NCBI GenBank assembly: GCA_017465155.1 | Contig: JAFTWV010000101.1 | Coordinates: forward strand, 1-64,000 | DNA: 64,000 bases | Direction of reading: 5' to 3' | From: Clostridia bacterium | Lineage (GTDB): Bacteria; Bacillota; Clostridia; Christensenellales; Aristaeellaceae | Shown here: one piece after another, positions 16,050 through 25,318 of the stretch | Layout: the number at the start of each line of letters is the position of its first letter | Position numbering within the stretch: position 1 is the stretch's first letter | The notes under the pieces: model-generated | Seen by the model: the letters and a program-made list of their open reading frames with translations, nothing else | Database searches by the model: none | Told to the model about the DNA's origin: nothing | Program-made: the position numbers and the translations under genes

Positions 16050-17423
16050 ATGGATATCAACATGTGCGTTGATTCTCTGTCCATGCCGCTGCCGGAAGAC
16101 ATCCTCAAGCGCAAGTGGGCGGGCGATCTGGAGGGCGCAATCCGCGCGATTGACATGCGTCTTGCGCAGGAGCTGCCTGAAATGCTCCGGGCGCGGCTTG
16201 CATGCGAGCGGGAACGCATCCGCCGTCTGCCGACCCAGTATCCGTGGAATCGCATGCAGGCGCTTGAAAAGCTGCGCGAGATTGTACCCGGTGTGACAGA
16301 AGAGGAGTTTGATACCTGGGAGCTGCAGGGACGGATTGATTTCATTTATATTGGCGGTGAAAAACGGTATTTTCTGCGCTGCCACCGCAGCATCACGAAG
16401 CATCCGGAGCTGGTGCGCAGGGCTGGACGTGAAGTGAATCCTGCGAATGAATGGCTTGACCCGATGATCCGCGAAATCAGGGAGAAGGGCTCGCTGACCC
16501 GGCGGATCACGCTTGAAACCAGCCTGTATGTGGACAAGGAGGACTTCGTGCCCGGAGAGTATCTGGCGCATCTGCCCTTCCCGGCGGTCACGGCCCAGCA
16601 GAGCGACATTGTGCTGCTGGAGGGCGATCCGGACGGAATTGGCCCGGAGGACGCCCCGGCACGGACAGCCTGGTGGCGGCGGAAGCTGACCCAGTGGCAG
16701 GAGTTCACGCTGAAATATGCATATACGAGCTGCATCCGCTACGCTGATCCGCTGCATGCGCCTGCGCCTGCTGAGCCGCTGTATCCCAATGCAGCTCCGC
16801 CCTGTGAGGAGGATCTGGCTGAGCACGGCGCGTACATCCGCGTCACGCCCTATTTGAAGGCGCTGGCTGCGGATCTGGCAAAAGATGAAACGACCGATGC
16901 CGGCAGGGCCTGGCGCTTCTACGAGTTTGTGACCACCAAGGTGGATTACAGCTTCATGCGCGATTACTTCCAGATTGATGACCTGGGCATGTACTGCGCG
17001 GTTAACCTGCGCGGCGACTGCGGACTGCAGGCACTGCTGTTCATCATCCTGTGCCGCATTGCGGGCATTCCGGCCCGCTGGCAAAGCGGCATGGCGGTGG
17101 AGCCGGCCTACACGGGCAGCCACGACTGGGCACAGTTCTATTTGCCGGGCTGGGGCTGGCTGTTTGCAGACTGCAGCTACGGCGGCAGTGCATATCGCTA
17201 TGGCAGCAGCGAGCGTCATCAGTTCTACTTCGGCAACCTTGATCCCATGCGCATGGCAGCCAACCGGATGTATCAGGCGCCCCTTGCACCGGATATGACC
17301 CAGCTGCGTGTTGATCCCTATGACAATCAGTCGGGCGAAATGGAACGTATCGGCGCAGCGCAGCCCTTTACCATGCGTCAGCTGGACGGACGGGCCAGAC
17401 TGATCGGCTGCGAAACGCTGTAA
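16050..17423 (+). CDS. Transglutaminase-like (papain-fold) protein
   Basis: A 457-residue protein whose C-terminal half is a transglutaminase-core domain. The catalytic triad is Cys324 in RGDCGLQ, His358 in GSHDWAQ and Asp374 in FADCSYG. The N-terminal ~250 residues are a charged, largely helical region I do not recognise. No signal peptide. Three ATGs follow AGGAGG; the one at 16050 has the best spacing (8). Bacterial proteins of this class are usually peptidases or amidases. Its place between a class A-like hydrolase and a peptide-scavenging operon hints at a peptide substrate, but this is inference. Confidence 0.75.
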   Translation: MDINMCVDSLSMPLPEDILKRKWAGDLEGAIRAIDMRLAQELPEMLRARLACERERIRRLPTQYPWNRMQALEKLREIVPGVTEEEFDTWELQGRIDFIYIGGEKRYFLRCHRSITKHPELVRRAGREVNPANEWLDPMIREIREKGSLTRRITLETSLYVDKEDFVPGEYLAHLPFPAVTAQQSDIVLLEGDPDGIGPEDAPARTAWWRRKLTQWQEFTLKYAYTSCIRYADPLHAPAPAEPLYPNAAPPCEEDLAEHGAYIRVTPYLKALAADLAKDETTDAGRAWRFYEFVTTKVDYSFMRDYFQIDDLGMYCAVNLRGDCGLQALLFIILCRIAGIPARWQSGMAVEPAYTGSHDWAQFYLPGWGWLFADCSYGGSAYRYGSSERHQFYFGNLDPMRMAANRMYQAPLAPDMTQLRVDPYDNQSGEMERIGAAQPFTMRQLDGRARLIGCETL

Positions 17424-17618
17424 GACAGCAGAGTTTCCTCGTTTTTTGCATTTGAATGAGTAAAAGTATGCAAATGAGCGGCGAAAGATGGAGAAATGAA
17501 CTTCAAATAGTGCCTGAATTTGCATTTTTTATGTATATCAATTGCAATTGCAGTGTTAGTGTGATATGATACATGCTATCGGGAATGAACCGGTATCAAT
17601 ATTAAGGAGGAAATAGCC
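17424..17618. other. Regulatory region of the first Opp operon
   Basis: A 195-base spacer holding three copies of a TTTGCAT-like motif (near 17447 and 17517 forward, 17467 reverse as ATGCAAAT), a promoter, and GAACCGGTATC just after the expected start site. The repeated and inverted TTTGCAT elements look like regulator sites. No terminator for the upstream gene was recognised. Confidence 0.4.
17542..17570 (+). promoter_or_regulatory. Promoter of the Opp/muropeptide operon
   Basis: TTGCAA, 17 bases, TATGAT, about 50 bases before the ATG of the binding protein. Confidence 0.7.
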
Positions 17619-19490
17619 ATGAAGAAGATTTTGGCCCTCGTGCTGAGCATGGTTCTGATGCTGAGCGTATGCGCCGCGCCTGCGATGGCGGATGATGTGG
17701 TTGCGTACCGCACGCTGTATTCGGGCGAGATCACTTCTCTGAATTACCTGACTACCGCGACGACCAATGAGTTCGCGCTGGCAGCCAATGTTATTGATAC
17801 GCTGGTGGAGTACGACAAGTATGGCCAGGTGCAGCCTGCTCTGGCGCTGAGCTGGGAGTATGACGCCGAGAACCTGACCTACACCTTCAAGCTCCGCGAC
17901 AACGCGACCTGGGTGAAGGCTGACGGCACCGTTTATGCCAATGTGACGGCGTATGACTTCGTGTCTGCTGCCAAGTACATTCTGGACGCTGCCAACGCTT
18001 CCTCCACGGCGAATGTCTTCTATTCCGTCATTGCCGGCGCTGAGGCCTACTATCTGGGCACCAGCACCCCCGAGGAGGGCCAGGAGCCCTATCCCGTGAT
18101 GGACTTTGAGACCGTGGGCGTCAAGGCACTGGACGAGTACACTCTGCAGTACACCCTGATCGAGCCCGTGCCCTATTTCATGTCCATGCTGACCTATGTG
18201 TGCTTCATGCCTGTTAACGGCGACTTCCTGGCTGAAAAGGGCGCTGACTTCGGCGTGGCCACCAGCAACGAGAACCTGCTGTACTGCGGCGCGTACATCC
18301 TGGAGACCTTTGAGCCCCAGAACATGCGCGTTTATGCCAAGAATGTCCACAACTGGGATGCTGATAATGTCTTCATCGACCGCATCGAGCAGAAGTACAA
18401 CAAGGAAGCCAGCACCATTTCTCCCGAGCTGTTCCGCGACGGCGAGGTGGACGATGCTTCCATCACCTCCACCATTGCCTCTGAATGGCTGGCCAATGAG
18501 GAGACTGCTGATCTGATCCGTCCTGTGCGTCAGAGCAACTTCTACACCTACTTCTGGGCCTTTAACTTTGATCCTCAGTTTGAGGCTGAGTACGAGCCCG
18601 AAAACTGGAAGATCGCTGTCAACAATGAGAACTTCCGTCAGTCTATCTACTACGGCCTGGATCGTGTGAAGTCCAAGCTGGTCATGGAGCCTGACTATCC
18701 CGAATCCATCCTGTTCAACACCGTGACCCCGCCGGAGTTTGTCTCCATCAACGGCGTGGATTACACCCAGATGGGATCTCTGGCTGCCATCACCGCGCTG
18801 GAGACCGATACCTTCAACGAGGCCAAGGCGCTGGAGTACAAGGCCGCTGCGGTGGCTGAGCTGACCGCTGCCGGCGCGACCCTGCCCATCAAGATTCTGA
18901 TGCCCTACAACGCCAACAGCTCTTCCTGGGCTGAAGAGTGCGTCGTTGTTGAGCAGCAGCTGGAGGCTCTGCTGGGCGCAGATTACATCGACATCATGGT
19001 CGAAGCCCGTCCGTCCTCCGGCTTCCTGCGTGACGTCCGCCGCTCCGGCAAGTATGCGCTGATGAAGTGCAACTGGGGCCCCGACTATGCCGATCCCAAC
19101 ACCTACACCGATCCCTTCTATGACGGCACCTACAACTGGCCTGAGAAGGCGACCGCGTATCTGGATGAGAACGGCGTGAGCGAGTACTACAAGCTGGTTG
19201 ACGCTGCCCGTGCCATCACTGACGATCTGCAGGCCCGCTATGATGCTTACACTGTTGCCGAGGCCTTCCTGATTGAGAACGCGATGATCATCCCTTATGG
19301 CTATGACAACGGCGGCTACACTGCGTCCCGTCTGAATCCCTTTGAGTCCCAGTTCGCGCCCTTCGGCATCTCCAACGAGCGCTACAAGGGCCAGACGCTG
19401 CTGGATGCTCCCATGAGCACTGACCAGTACTTCGAGGCGATGGATCAGTGGGAAGCTGATCGTGCCGCGCTGGCTGAGGCTGCTGAATAA
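17619..19490 (+). CDS. Oligopeptide-binding protein (SBP family 5, OppA/DppA-like)
   Basis: A 623-residue exported peptide-binding protein, the receptor of the transporter encoded downstream. The signal peptide ends AMA before Asp-Asp near residue 25. A cysteine at residue 19 follows Leu-Ser-Val, a poor lipobox because Val is at -1, so lipid anchoring is doubtful. Length and sequence (WVKADGTVY..., a later YADPNTYTDPF block) match SBP_bac_5. AAGGAGG precedes the ATG. With alanine racemase, DppA-like and LD-carboxypeptidase genes in the same run, murein tripeptides or D-residue peptides are the expected ligands; this is inferred. Confidence 0.88.
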   Translation: MKKILALVLSMVLMLSVCAAPAMADDVVAYRTLYSGEITSLNYLTTATTNEFALAANVIDTLVEYDKYGQVQPALALSWEYDAENLTYTFKLRDNATWVKADGTVYANVTAYDFVSAAKYILDAANASSTANVFYSVIAGAEAYYLGTSTPEEGQEPYPVMDFETVGVKALDEYTLQYTLIEPVPYFMSMLTYVCFMPVNGDFLAEKGADFGVATSNENLLYCGAYILETFEPQNMRVYAKNVHNWDADNVFIDRIEQKYNKEASTISPELFRDGEVDDASITSTIASEWLANEETADLIRPVRQSNFYTYFWAFNFDPQFEAEYEPENWKIAVNNENFRQSIYYGLDRVKSKLVMEPDYPESILFNTVTPPEFVSINGVDYTQMGSLAAITALETDTFNEAKALEYKAAAVAELTAAGATLPIKILMPYNANSSSWAEECVVVEQQLEALLGADYIDIMVEARPSSGFLRDVRRSGKYALMKCNWGPDYADPNTYTDPFYDGTYNWPEKATAYLDENGVSEYYKLVDAARAITDDLQARYDAYTVAEAFLIENAMIIPYGYDNGGYTASRLNPFESQFAPFGISNERYKGQTLLDAPMSTDQYFEAMDQWEADRAALAEAAE

Positions 19491-19714
19491 TCGAATCATC
19501 AGGTGGTTCATACTGCCCGGGCGGCGCAGGAGCGTCGTCCGGGCTATCGGTGTCATATTGCGGGAATTCATTTTCCCACAGATCGTATTGGCAACTCTCG
19601 CCGGAGCTGCTCCGGCAGGCCCGACCGCCCCTGCGGCAGTCGCTGACTGCCATTGCGGAAGGCTTCCTCATACACAAAGCGGTCGTGCCGCAACGAAAAG
19701 GTTGTGAGATTTAC
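19491..19714. other. Structured spacer between binding-protein and permease genes
   Basis: A 224-base gap without a gene, holding three stem-loops: GCCCGG...CCGGGC (19515-19544), GCCGGAG/CTCCGGC (19600-19616) and GGCAGT/ACTGCC (19635-19651). None has a T run, so they are not typical terminators. They probably protect the 3' end of the abundant binding-protein mRNA or reduce read-through into the permeases. Confidence 0.5.
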
Positions 19715-20656
19715 ATGCTGAAGTATTCCCTGAAGCGGCTTGCTTCCTCGCTGATTACGCTGTGCATCATCATCACAGTGGTTTTTGTGCTGCTGCGTCA
19801 GATGCCCATCGAGGGTTATTTTGATAATTTTGAAAAGGCGGACGCTGCCACCATTCAGGCAAAGCTCAATCAGCTGGGTCTGAACGATCCTATCCATGTG
19901 CAGCTGGTGAATTTCTTCAAGGATCTGCTGCATGGTGACCTGGGCCTCTCTGCGCGATACAGCGCGGGCGCGCCCATCTCGGGGATCATCGCCAAGAAGG
20001 CGCCGATCTCCATCAAGCTGGGCGTCATGTCCATGGCGCTCTCCCTGCTGATGGGCATACCGCTTGGTACGGCCATGGCCCGCGGCAAGGGCAGAATCTG
20101 GGATAAAATCGGTACGGTGTACATCGTGTTCATCAACGCGGTGCCTGCCGCCGTTTACTACATTTTCATCCAGATGTACGGCTCTGACTGGCTGCGCATC
20201 CCGATGCTCTTTGATGAGAAGAACCTCGCAACGTGGATACTGCCGGTATTCTCCATGTCTCTGGGCAGTACGGCGTCCTATGCGATGTGGCTGCGCCGCT
20301 ACATGGTGGATGAGATGAACAAGGATTATGTCCGTCTGGCCCGTGCCAAGGGCGTATCGGACAAGAAGATCATGATGAAGCACGTGTTCCGCAATGCTTT
20401 CGTGCCCATGATCCAATACATTCCCACATCGCTCCTGTACACCATCAGCGGCTCGATCTACATTGAATCCCTGTATTCCATTCCGGGCATGGGCGGTCTG
20501 CTGGTGGACGTGATCGGCCGTCAGGATAACCCGATGGTTCAGGCCATCGTTATGATTTACAGCTGTATCGGTATCGTAGGCTTGCTGCTGGGCGACTTGC
20601 TCATGGGCGTGATCGATCCGCGCATCAGCTTTGTCAAGAAGGAGGGGGCGCGCTGA
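19715..20656 (+). CDS. Peptide ABC transporter permease, DppB/OppB type
   Basis: A 313-residue inner-membrane permease with about six helices. The conserved cytoplasmic loop includes RLARAKGVSDKKIMMKHVFRNA-like residues near 205-230. The ATG at 19715 starts the hydrophobic core at the usual place (MLKYSLKRL); the frame is open 165 bases further upstream but that part runs through the hairpin spacer and has no ribosome site. The site before 19715 (AAAAGG) is weak. It overlaps in function with the next gene, two bases away. Confidence 0.92.
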   Translation: MLKYSLKRLASSLITLCIIITVVFVLLRQMPIEGYFDNFEKADAATIQAKLNQLGLNDPIHVQLVNFFKDLLHGDLGLSARYSAGAPISGIIAKKAPISIKLGVMSMALSLLMGIPLGTAMARGKGRIWDKIGTVYIVFINAVPAAVYYIFIQMYGSDWLRIPMLFDEKNLATWILPVFSMSLGSTASYAMWLRRYMVDEMNKDYVRLARAKGVSDKKIMMKHVFRNAFVPMIQYIPTSLLYTISGSIYIESLYSIPGMGGLLVDVIGRQDNPMVQAIVMIYSCIGIVGLLLGDLLMGVIDPRISFVKKEGAR

Positions 20657-20657
20657 T

Positions 20658-22079
20658 ATGCTGAGCATCAAGGATACAAAGAGCCAGAAGCTCGAAAAGG
20701 CGCTTGCCCAGAAGCTGCAAAGCGATATGGAGCAGCCCGCCGTCAATGAGGACGAGCTGTTTGTGCTGGCCGAATACGATAACACAGCTGCCGAAAAGAG
20801 CGGCTATTCCAATTATTCCTACTGGCAGAGCACGCTGCGGGTGTTTTTCAAGAACAAGGTGGCTGTGTTTCTGCTGTTCGTACTGCTGGGCCTGCTGCTG
20901 TTCACCGTCCTGCAGCCTTATCTGCCGGGGCAGTATCCTGCCAATCTGATCAACAACCATCCCCAGACGGGCAAACAGATCTCCAACCTTTCGCCCAGCC
21001 TGTCCACTGTTTACATCAAGGCGCCTGCCGGCACCCAGTTCAACGCGACTGAGGTGAAGGGCTATGATGGCTGGTATGCAGTGGACAATGTGCTGACGAG
21101 TCTCAAGGCCCGTACGAAGTTTGACGTTGTTGAGTACGGCGAGGAATGGTGCAAAATTGAGTACAAGGGTCAAACCGGCTATGTGAAGAACAATTTCCAG
21201 ACCAAGCTGAAGCTGCCGGACGATCCTTGGCAGGTTCCCTATGAGAGCCGTTCCAACTTCAAGATCGACGTATTCACTGCGCCGGTGGAATACGCCAACA
21301 GCGGCAATGCGCTCTATGCCGAGGCATCTGCCTTCACCATCAATGAGGATGGAACCGTTACTGCCAAGGCTGAAACGGAGCTGCGCATCCTGCCCTCGGA
21401 GAACGCTTTCTGGTTTGGTACGAACAACATTGGTCAGGATCTGTGGGCCCGCGTCTGGAGCGGTACGCGTACGAGCCTGTTCATTGGCTTCACCGTGGCG
21501 ATCTGCGAGGCACTGATTGGTATTTTCGTGGGCGTGCTGTGGGGCTATGTGCGCAAGCTGGATCGCCTGCTGACGGAGGTCTACAACGTCATCGACAATA
21601 TTCCCAACACCATCATCCTGATTCTGATTTCCTACATCATGAAGCCCAGCCTGCAGACGTTGATCTTTGCCATGTGTCTGACCGGCTGGCTGGGCATGGC
21701 CCGTTTCATCCGCAATCAGATCGTCATCATCCGCGACCGCGATTACAATCTGGCGTCCCGCTGCCTGGGTACCAGCACGTGGCGCATCATCCTCAAGAAC
21801 CTGCTGCCCTATCTGGTGTCTGTCATCACGCTGCGCATGGCGCTGTCTATTCCCGGCGCAATCGGCTCCGAGGTGTTCATCACCTACATCGGTCTGGGCT
21901 TGCCGGTGGATACGCCCTCGCTGGGCAACCTGATCAACGAGGGCCGCAAGCTGATCACCTCGGCTGCGCTGCGCTATCAGCTGATCTTCCCGGCGATTGT
22001 GCTGTCCATCGTGACGATTTCCTTCTACATCATCGGCAATGCCTTTGCGGACGCCGCTGATCCCAAGAACCATGTGTAA
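20658..22079 (+). CDS. Peptide ABC transporter permease (DppC type) with large SH3-like extracellular insert
   Basis: A 473-residue permease, about 190 residues longer than the usual ~280. The C-terminal part (251-473) is a normal DppC core, starting FGTNNIGQDLWAR where relatives have FGTDxxGRDxxSR. The first membrane helix is at about 66-89. Between them lies a ~160-residue hydrophilic segment, predicted outside the cell. Residues about 145-182 (FDVVEYGEEWCKIEY, then GQTGYV) resemble bacterial SH3 domains (SH3_3), which often bind wall peptides. The N-terminal 60 residues are also extended. GGAGGGGG precedes the ATG. In contrast the second OppC in the window (48895) has only ~35 residues here. 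Confidence 0.88.
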   Translation: MLSIKDTKSQKLEKALAQKLQSDMEQPAVNEDELFVLAEYDNTAAEKSGYSNYSYWQSTLRVFFKNKVAVFLLFVLLGLLLFTVLQPYLPGQYPANLINNHPQTGKQISNLSPSLSTVYIKAPAGTQFNATEVKGYDGWYAVDNVLTSLKARTKFDVVEYGEEWCKIEYKGQTGYVKNNFQTKLKLPDDPWQVPYESRSNFKIDVFTAPVEYANSGNALYAEASAFTINEDGTVTAKAETELRILPSENAFWFGTNNIGQDLWARVWSGTRTSLFIGFTVAICEALIGIFVGVLWGYVRKLDRLLTEVYNVIDNIPNTIILILISYIMKPSLQTLIFAMCLTGWLGMARFIRNQIVIIRDRDYNLASRCLGTSTWRIILKNLLPYLVSVITLRMALSIPGAIGSEVFITYIGLGLPVDTPSLGNLINEGRKLITSAALRYQLIFPAIVLSIVTISFYIIGNAFADAADPKNHV

Positions 22080-22095
22080 AGGAGGTTGAACGGAT

Positions 22096-23139
22096 ATGGA
22101 AAGAGAAACCATCCTTTCGGTGCGCGATCTGGACGTGAAGTTCAACCTGCGCGGCCGCCGGCTGCATGCCATCCGCGGCGTGTCCCTTGACCTGTACAAA
22201 GGCGAGAGCCTCGCCATCGTGGGTGAGAGCGGCTCAGGCAAGTCGGTGTTTGTGAAGACCTTCATGGGTCTGCTGGACGCCAACGGCTGGGTTGACGGCG
22301 GTCAGATCCTCTACAATGGCGAGGATCTGGTGACCTACAACACGGAGAAGCAGTGGCTTAAGGTGCGCGGCCGCGAGATCGCCATGGTTCTGCAGGATCC
22401 CATGACGAGCCTCAATCCCCTCAAGACCATTGGGGCGCAGATCATGGAGGCGATCGAGCTGCATCAGAACATGCATGGCGAGCAGGCGCGCAAGGAGATG
22501 CTCTCCATCCTGACGGACGTGGGCATCAATGATCCAGAGCGCCGTGCAAAGCAGTATCCCCACGAGTTTTCCGGCGGCATGCGTCAGCGTGTGGTCATTG
22601 CCATTGCGGTGGCCTGCCGGCCTAAGATTCTCATCTGTGACGAGCCTACCACAGCGCTGGACGTGACCATTCAGGCGCAGATTCTCCGCCTCATCCGCAG
22701 CCTGAAGGAGAAGTATGAGCTGACCACGGTCTACATCACCCATGATCTTGGCGTGGTAGCCAACGTGGCGGATCGCATCGCCGTGATGTATGCGGGCGAT
22801 ATCATTGAGATTGGCCTGTGCGAAGAGGTCTTTTACCAGCCCAAGCACCCCTATACATGGGCGCTGCTGTCTTCGCTGCCGCAGATGGGCGTGAAGGGCG
22901 AACCGCTGTATTCGATCCACGGTACGCCGCCGAATCTGTTCCAGGAGATCAAGGGAGACGCCTTTGCGCCCCGCAATCCCAAGGCCCTCAAGATTGATTT
23001 TGAGAAGCGTCCGCCTTACTTCGAGGTATCGCCGACGCACAAGGCACGCACGTGGCTGCTTGATCCCCGTGCGCCTAAGATTGATCCCCCGGAAGCTGTG
23101 ATCAAGCTGGCGACGGAAGGAGTGAAGGGCTATGACTGA
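22096..23139 (+). CDS. Peptide ABC transporter ATPase, DppD/OppD type, cysteine-free C-terminus
   Basis: A 347-residue cytoplasmic ATPase. Walker A GESGSGKS at 43-50, Q-loop near 100, signature FSGGMRQ 158-164, Walker B/D-loop DEPTTALD 182-189. The C-terminal oligopeptide-transporter extension is present, but its usual cysteines are gone: [15 protein letters not shown] stands where relatives have GCxFAPRCPxAxxxC. The second OppD here (45997) keeps them. AAAGGAGG precedes the ATG. It overlaps the next gene by eight bases. Confidence 0.93.
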   Translation: MERETILSVRDLDVKFNLRGRRLHAIRGVSLDLYKGESLAIVGESGSGKSVFVKTFMGLLDANGWVDGGQILYNGEDLVTYNTEKQWLKVRGREIAMVLQDPMTSLNPLKTIGAQIMEAIELHQNMHGEQARKEMLSILTDVGINDPERRAKQYPHEFSGGMRQRVVIAIAVACRPKILICDEPTTALDVTIQAQILRLIRSLKEKYELTTVYITHDLGVVANVADRIAVMYAGDIIEIGLCEEVFYQPKHPYTWALLSSLPQMGVKGEPLYSIHGTPPNLFQEIKGDAFAPRNPKALKIDFEKRPPYFEVSPTHKARTWLLDPRAPKIDPPEAVIKLATEGVKGYD

Positions 23140-24067
23140 TAACCGCGAAATTCTTCTGTCGGTCAAGAACATGGACGTCTGCTTCGGCAAGCGAAATAAT
23201 CGCTTCAAGGCTGTCAACAACGTCAGCTTCGATATCTACAAGGGCGAGACCTTCGGCCTGGTAGGCGAGTCTGGCTCCGGCAAGACAACCATCGGCCGTG
23301 CCATCATCCGTATCAACCCCACCACTGCCGGCGACGTCATCTTCAAGGGCGAGAAGATCAACGGCAAGATTTCCAAGCAGCTGGACCGGCAGGTGACGCG
23401 TCAGATCCAGATGATCTTTCAGGATCCCATGGCGTCCCTGAATGAGCGCGCAAAGGTGGATTACATCATTTCCGAGGGCCTGTTCAGCGGTGAAAGGATC
23501 TCGGAGGCGGAGCGCAAGCAGAAGGTCGAAAAGGCGTTGGCGGAGGTCGGTCTGCTGCCTGAATTTGCCAGCCGTTTCCCCCATGAGTTCTCCGGCGGTC
23601 AGCGTCAGCGCATCGGCGTGGCTCGTGCGCTGATCATGCAGCCGGAATTCATCATTGCTGACGAGCCCATCTCCGCGCTGGACGTTTCCATCCGTGCGCA
23701 GGTGCTGAATCTCCTGAGTGAGCTGCAGAAGGAGCGTGGACTGACCTACCTGTTCATCTCCCATGATCTGTCGGTGATGCGCTTCATCTGCGATCGCATC
23801 GCTGTCATTCACAAGGGTGTGCTGGTAGAGCTGGCGGAAACAGAGAAGCTCTTTGCCCATCCGCTGCACCCCTACACGAGGGCGCTGCTGTCGGCCATTC
23901 CGCTGCCTGATCCGGCCCGCGAAAAGAACAAGAAGCTGGAGGTCTATGACCCTGCCCAGCATGATTACACCGTGGACAAGCCCCAGTGGATTGAGATCGA
24001 AGAGGGTCACATGGTCTGGGGCAACAGCAAGGAAATTGATCAGTACCGTAAGATCCTGAATGCGTGA
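23132..24067 (+). CDS. Peptide ABC transporter ATPase, DppF/OppF type
   Basis: A 311-residue partner ATPase. Walker [10 protein letters not shown], signature [10 protein letters not shown] and Walker [12 protein letters not shown] are all intact. Its C-terminal tail lacks the cysteine motif seen in many OppF proteins, matching the loss in its DppD partner. The start codon overlaps the end of the DppD gene. A long stem-loop follows, then alanine racemase on the same strand, so the transporter and enzymes are probably partly co-transcribed. Confidence 0.93.
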   Translation: MTDNREILLSVKNMDVCFGKRNNRFKAVNNVSFDIYKGETFGLVGESGSGKTTIGRAIIRINPTTAGDVIFKGEKINGKISKQLDRQVTRQIQMIFQDPMASLNERAKVDYIISEGLFSGERISEAERKQKVEKALAEVGLLPEFASRFPHEFSGGQRQRIGVARALIMQPEFIIADEPISALDVSIRAQVLNLLSELQKERGLTYLFISHDLSVMRFICDRIAVIHKGVLVELAETEKLFAHPLHPYTRALLSAIPLPDPAREKNKKLEVYDPAQHDYTVDKPQWIEIEEGHMVWGNSKEIDQYRKILNA

Positions 24068-24090
24068 TCCGGGAACTGAAAGCTGATTAC

Positions 24091-24136
24091 GCAGAAGGAT
24101 CGCCGTGGGTATGCGTACCGCGGCGGTCCTTTCTGC
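24091..24136 (+). terminator. Stem-loop terminator or attenuator after the transporter genes
   Basis: A ~15-bp stem pairs GCAGAAGGATCGCCG with CGGCGGTCCTTTCTGC. The T run lies inside the stem, so stopping may be incomplete, allowing the enzyme genes downstream to be expressed at a lower level. Confidence 0.6.
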
Positions 24137-24160
24137 ATGTATGGAAAAGAGGGGATGACC

Positions 24161-25306
24161 ATGATGATCTCCTATGAAGAAGCGGTATCGCGCTGCTGGG
24201 CGGAGGTTGATCTGACGCAGCTCAAGACAAACTACCGTCATGCGCTGGCGCACCTGCAGGGAAAGACGCAGCTCATCTGCGTGCTGAAGGCGGACGCCTA
24301 TGGTCTTGGCGCACCGATGGTGGCGCAGCAGCTGTGGCAGGAGGGACAGCGCTTCTTTGCCGTAGCATCCTTCAACGAAGCGGCGGAGATTCGCCGGGTT
24401 CTTCCTGACTGCGAGGTGCTGATCCTCGGATTGTGCGGAGAAGCACAGCTGGTGAGGGCGGTTCGCGAGGGAATGCTGCTGACGGTGTTCTCACGGGGGT
24501 ACGCGCAGACGGTGGCCCGTGCCGCGCAGACGGCAGGCTGCAAGGCCCGCGTGCATATCAAGCTGGAAACAGGCCTGAATCGCCTCGGCTTTGAGCCTGA
24601 AGAAGCGGCAGACGCAGTGCAGGACATTCTTGCCAGCGGACAGGTGGAGCTGGAGGGGCTGTTTACCCATCTGGCGCTGCGCAACAGGGAGGCTGACCGG
24701 GCGCAGATTGACCTGCTGACCGGCTGCCGCGACGTGCTGAATGCCCGCGGAATTGCCATCCCCATGGTGCATGCGCTGGACAGCATCGGTATGGTGCGAT
24801 ATCCGGATGATCATCTGGACGCAGTGCGCACAGGTGCGTGGCTCTACGGTGTGTATCCGCGCGGCTATGCCCATCCGGAGGAGAGCCGATTGACGCTGAC
24901 GGTCAAGACGCGTGTCGCTCAGCTGCATCATGTGAAGGCGGGGGAATGTCTAGGCTATGACGAGACGCATCCGCTTACGCGGGACAGCATCGTTGCGACG
25001 CTCTCGGCGGGTTACATCGATGGCTATCCGCGCCAGAACAGCAAGGGCTCCGTGGAGCTTCGAGGCATGCGTGCGCCGGTTGTCGGGCTCGTATGCATGG
25101 ACCAGATGATGGTGGACGTGACAGATATCCCCGGGGTACAGGAGGGCGAGGAAGTCATCCTGCTGGGCGGCGGCATCGGCGTAGACGAGTATGCCGAGGC
25201 AGCCGGACTCAACCGCAACGAATCCCTTGCACGCACGGGCAAGCGCGTGCCGAGGGTATACATGGAGAATGGACGGGTCGTCGACATCATCGACGGGCTG
25301 GACTGA
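24161..25306 (+). CDS. alr: Alanine racemase
   Basis: A 381-residue PLP enzyme interconverting L- and D-alanine. The PLP lysine is Lys43 in LKADAYG; the second catalytic base is Tyr285 in AGYIDGYPR. Length and domain order (TIM barrel, then beta domain) are normal. GAGGGG precedes the ATG at 24161; two upstream ATGs in frame lack spacing. It lies within a peptide-catabolic operon rather than with cell-wall synthesis genes. A catabolic role in using D-Ala freed from peptides is therefore likely, with a biosynthetic role also possible. Confidence 0.93.
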   Translation: MMISYEEAVSRCWAEVDLTQLKTNYRHALAHLQGKTQLICVLKADAYGLGAPMVAQQLWQEGQRFFAVASFNEAAEIRRVLPDCEVLILGLCGEAQLVRAVREGMLLTVFSRGYAQTVARAAQTAGCKARVHIKLETGLNRLGFEPEEAADAVQDILASGQVELEGLFTHLALRNREADRAQIDLLTGCRDVLNARGIAIPMVHALDSIGMVRYPDDHLDAVRTGAWLYGVYPRGYAHPEESRLTLTVKTRVAQLHHVKAGECLGYDETHPLTRDSIVATLSAGYIDGYPRQNSKGSVELRGMRAPVVGLVCMDQMMVDVTDIPGVQEGEEVILLGGGIGVDEYAEAAGLNRNESLARTGKRVPRVYMENGRVVDIIDGLD

Positions 25307-25318
25307 TGGGAGGCGGAC

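Noticed and set aside
17619..17700. A lipobox in the first Opp binding protein
   Set aside because: LSVC has Val before Cys, and a better signal peptidase I site (AMA) follows; kept only as doubtful.
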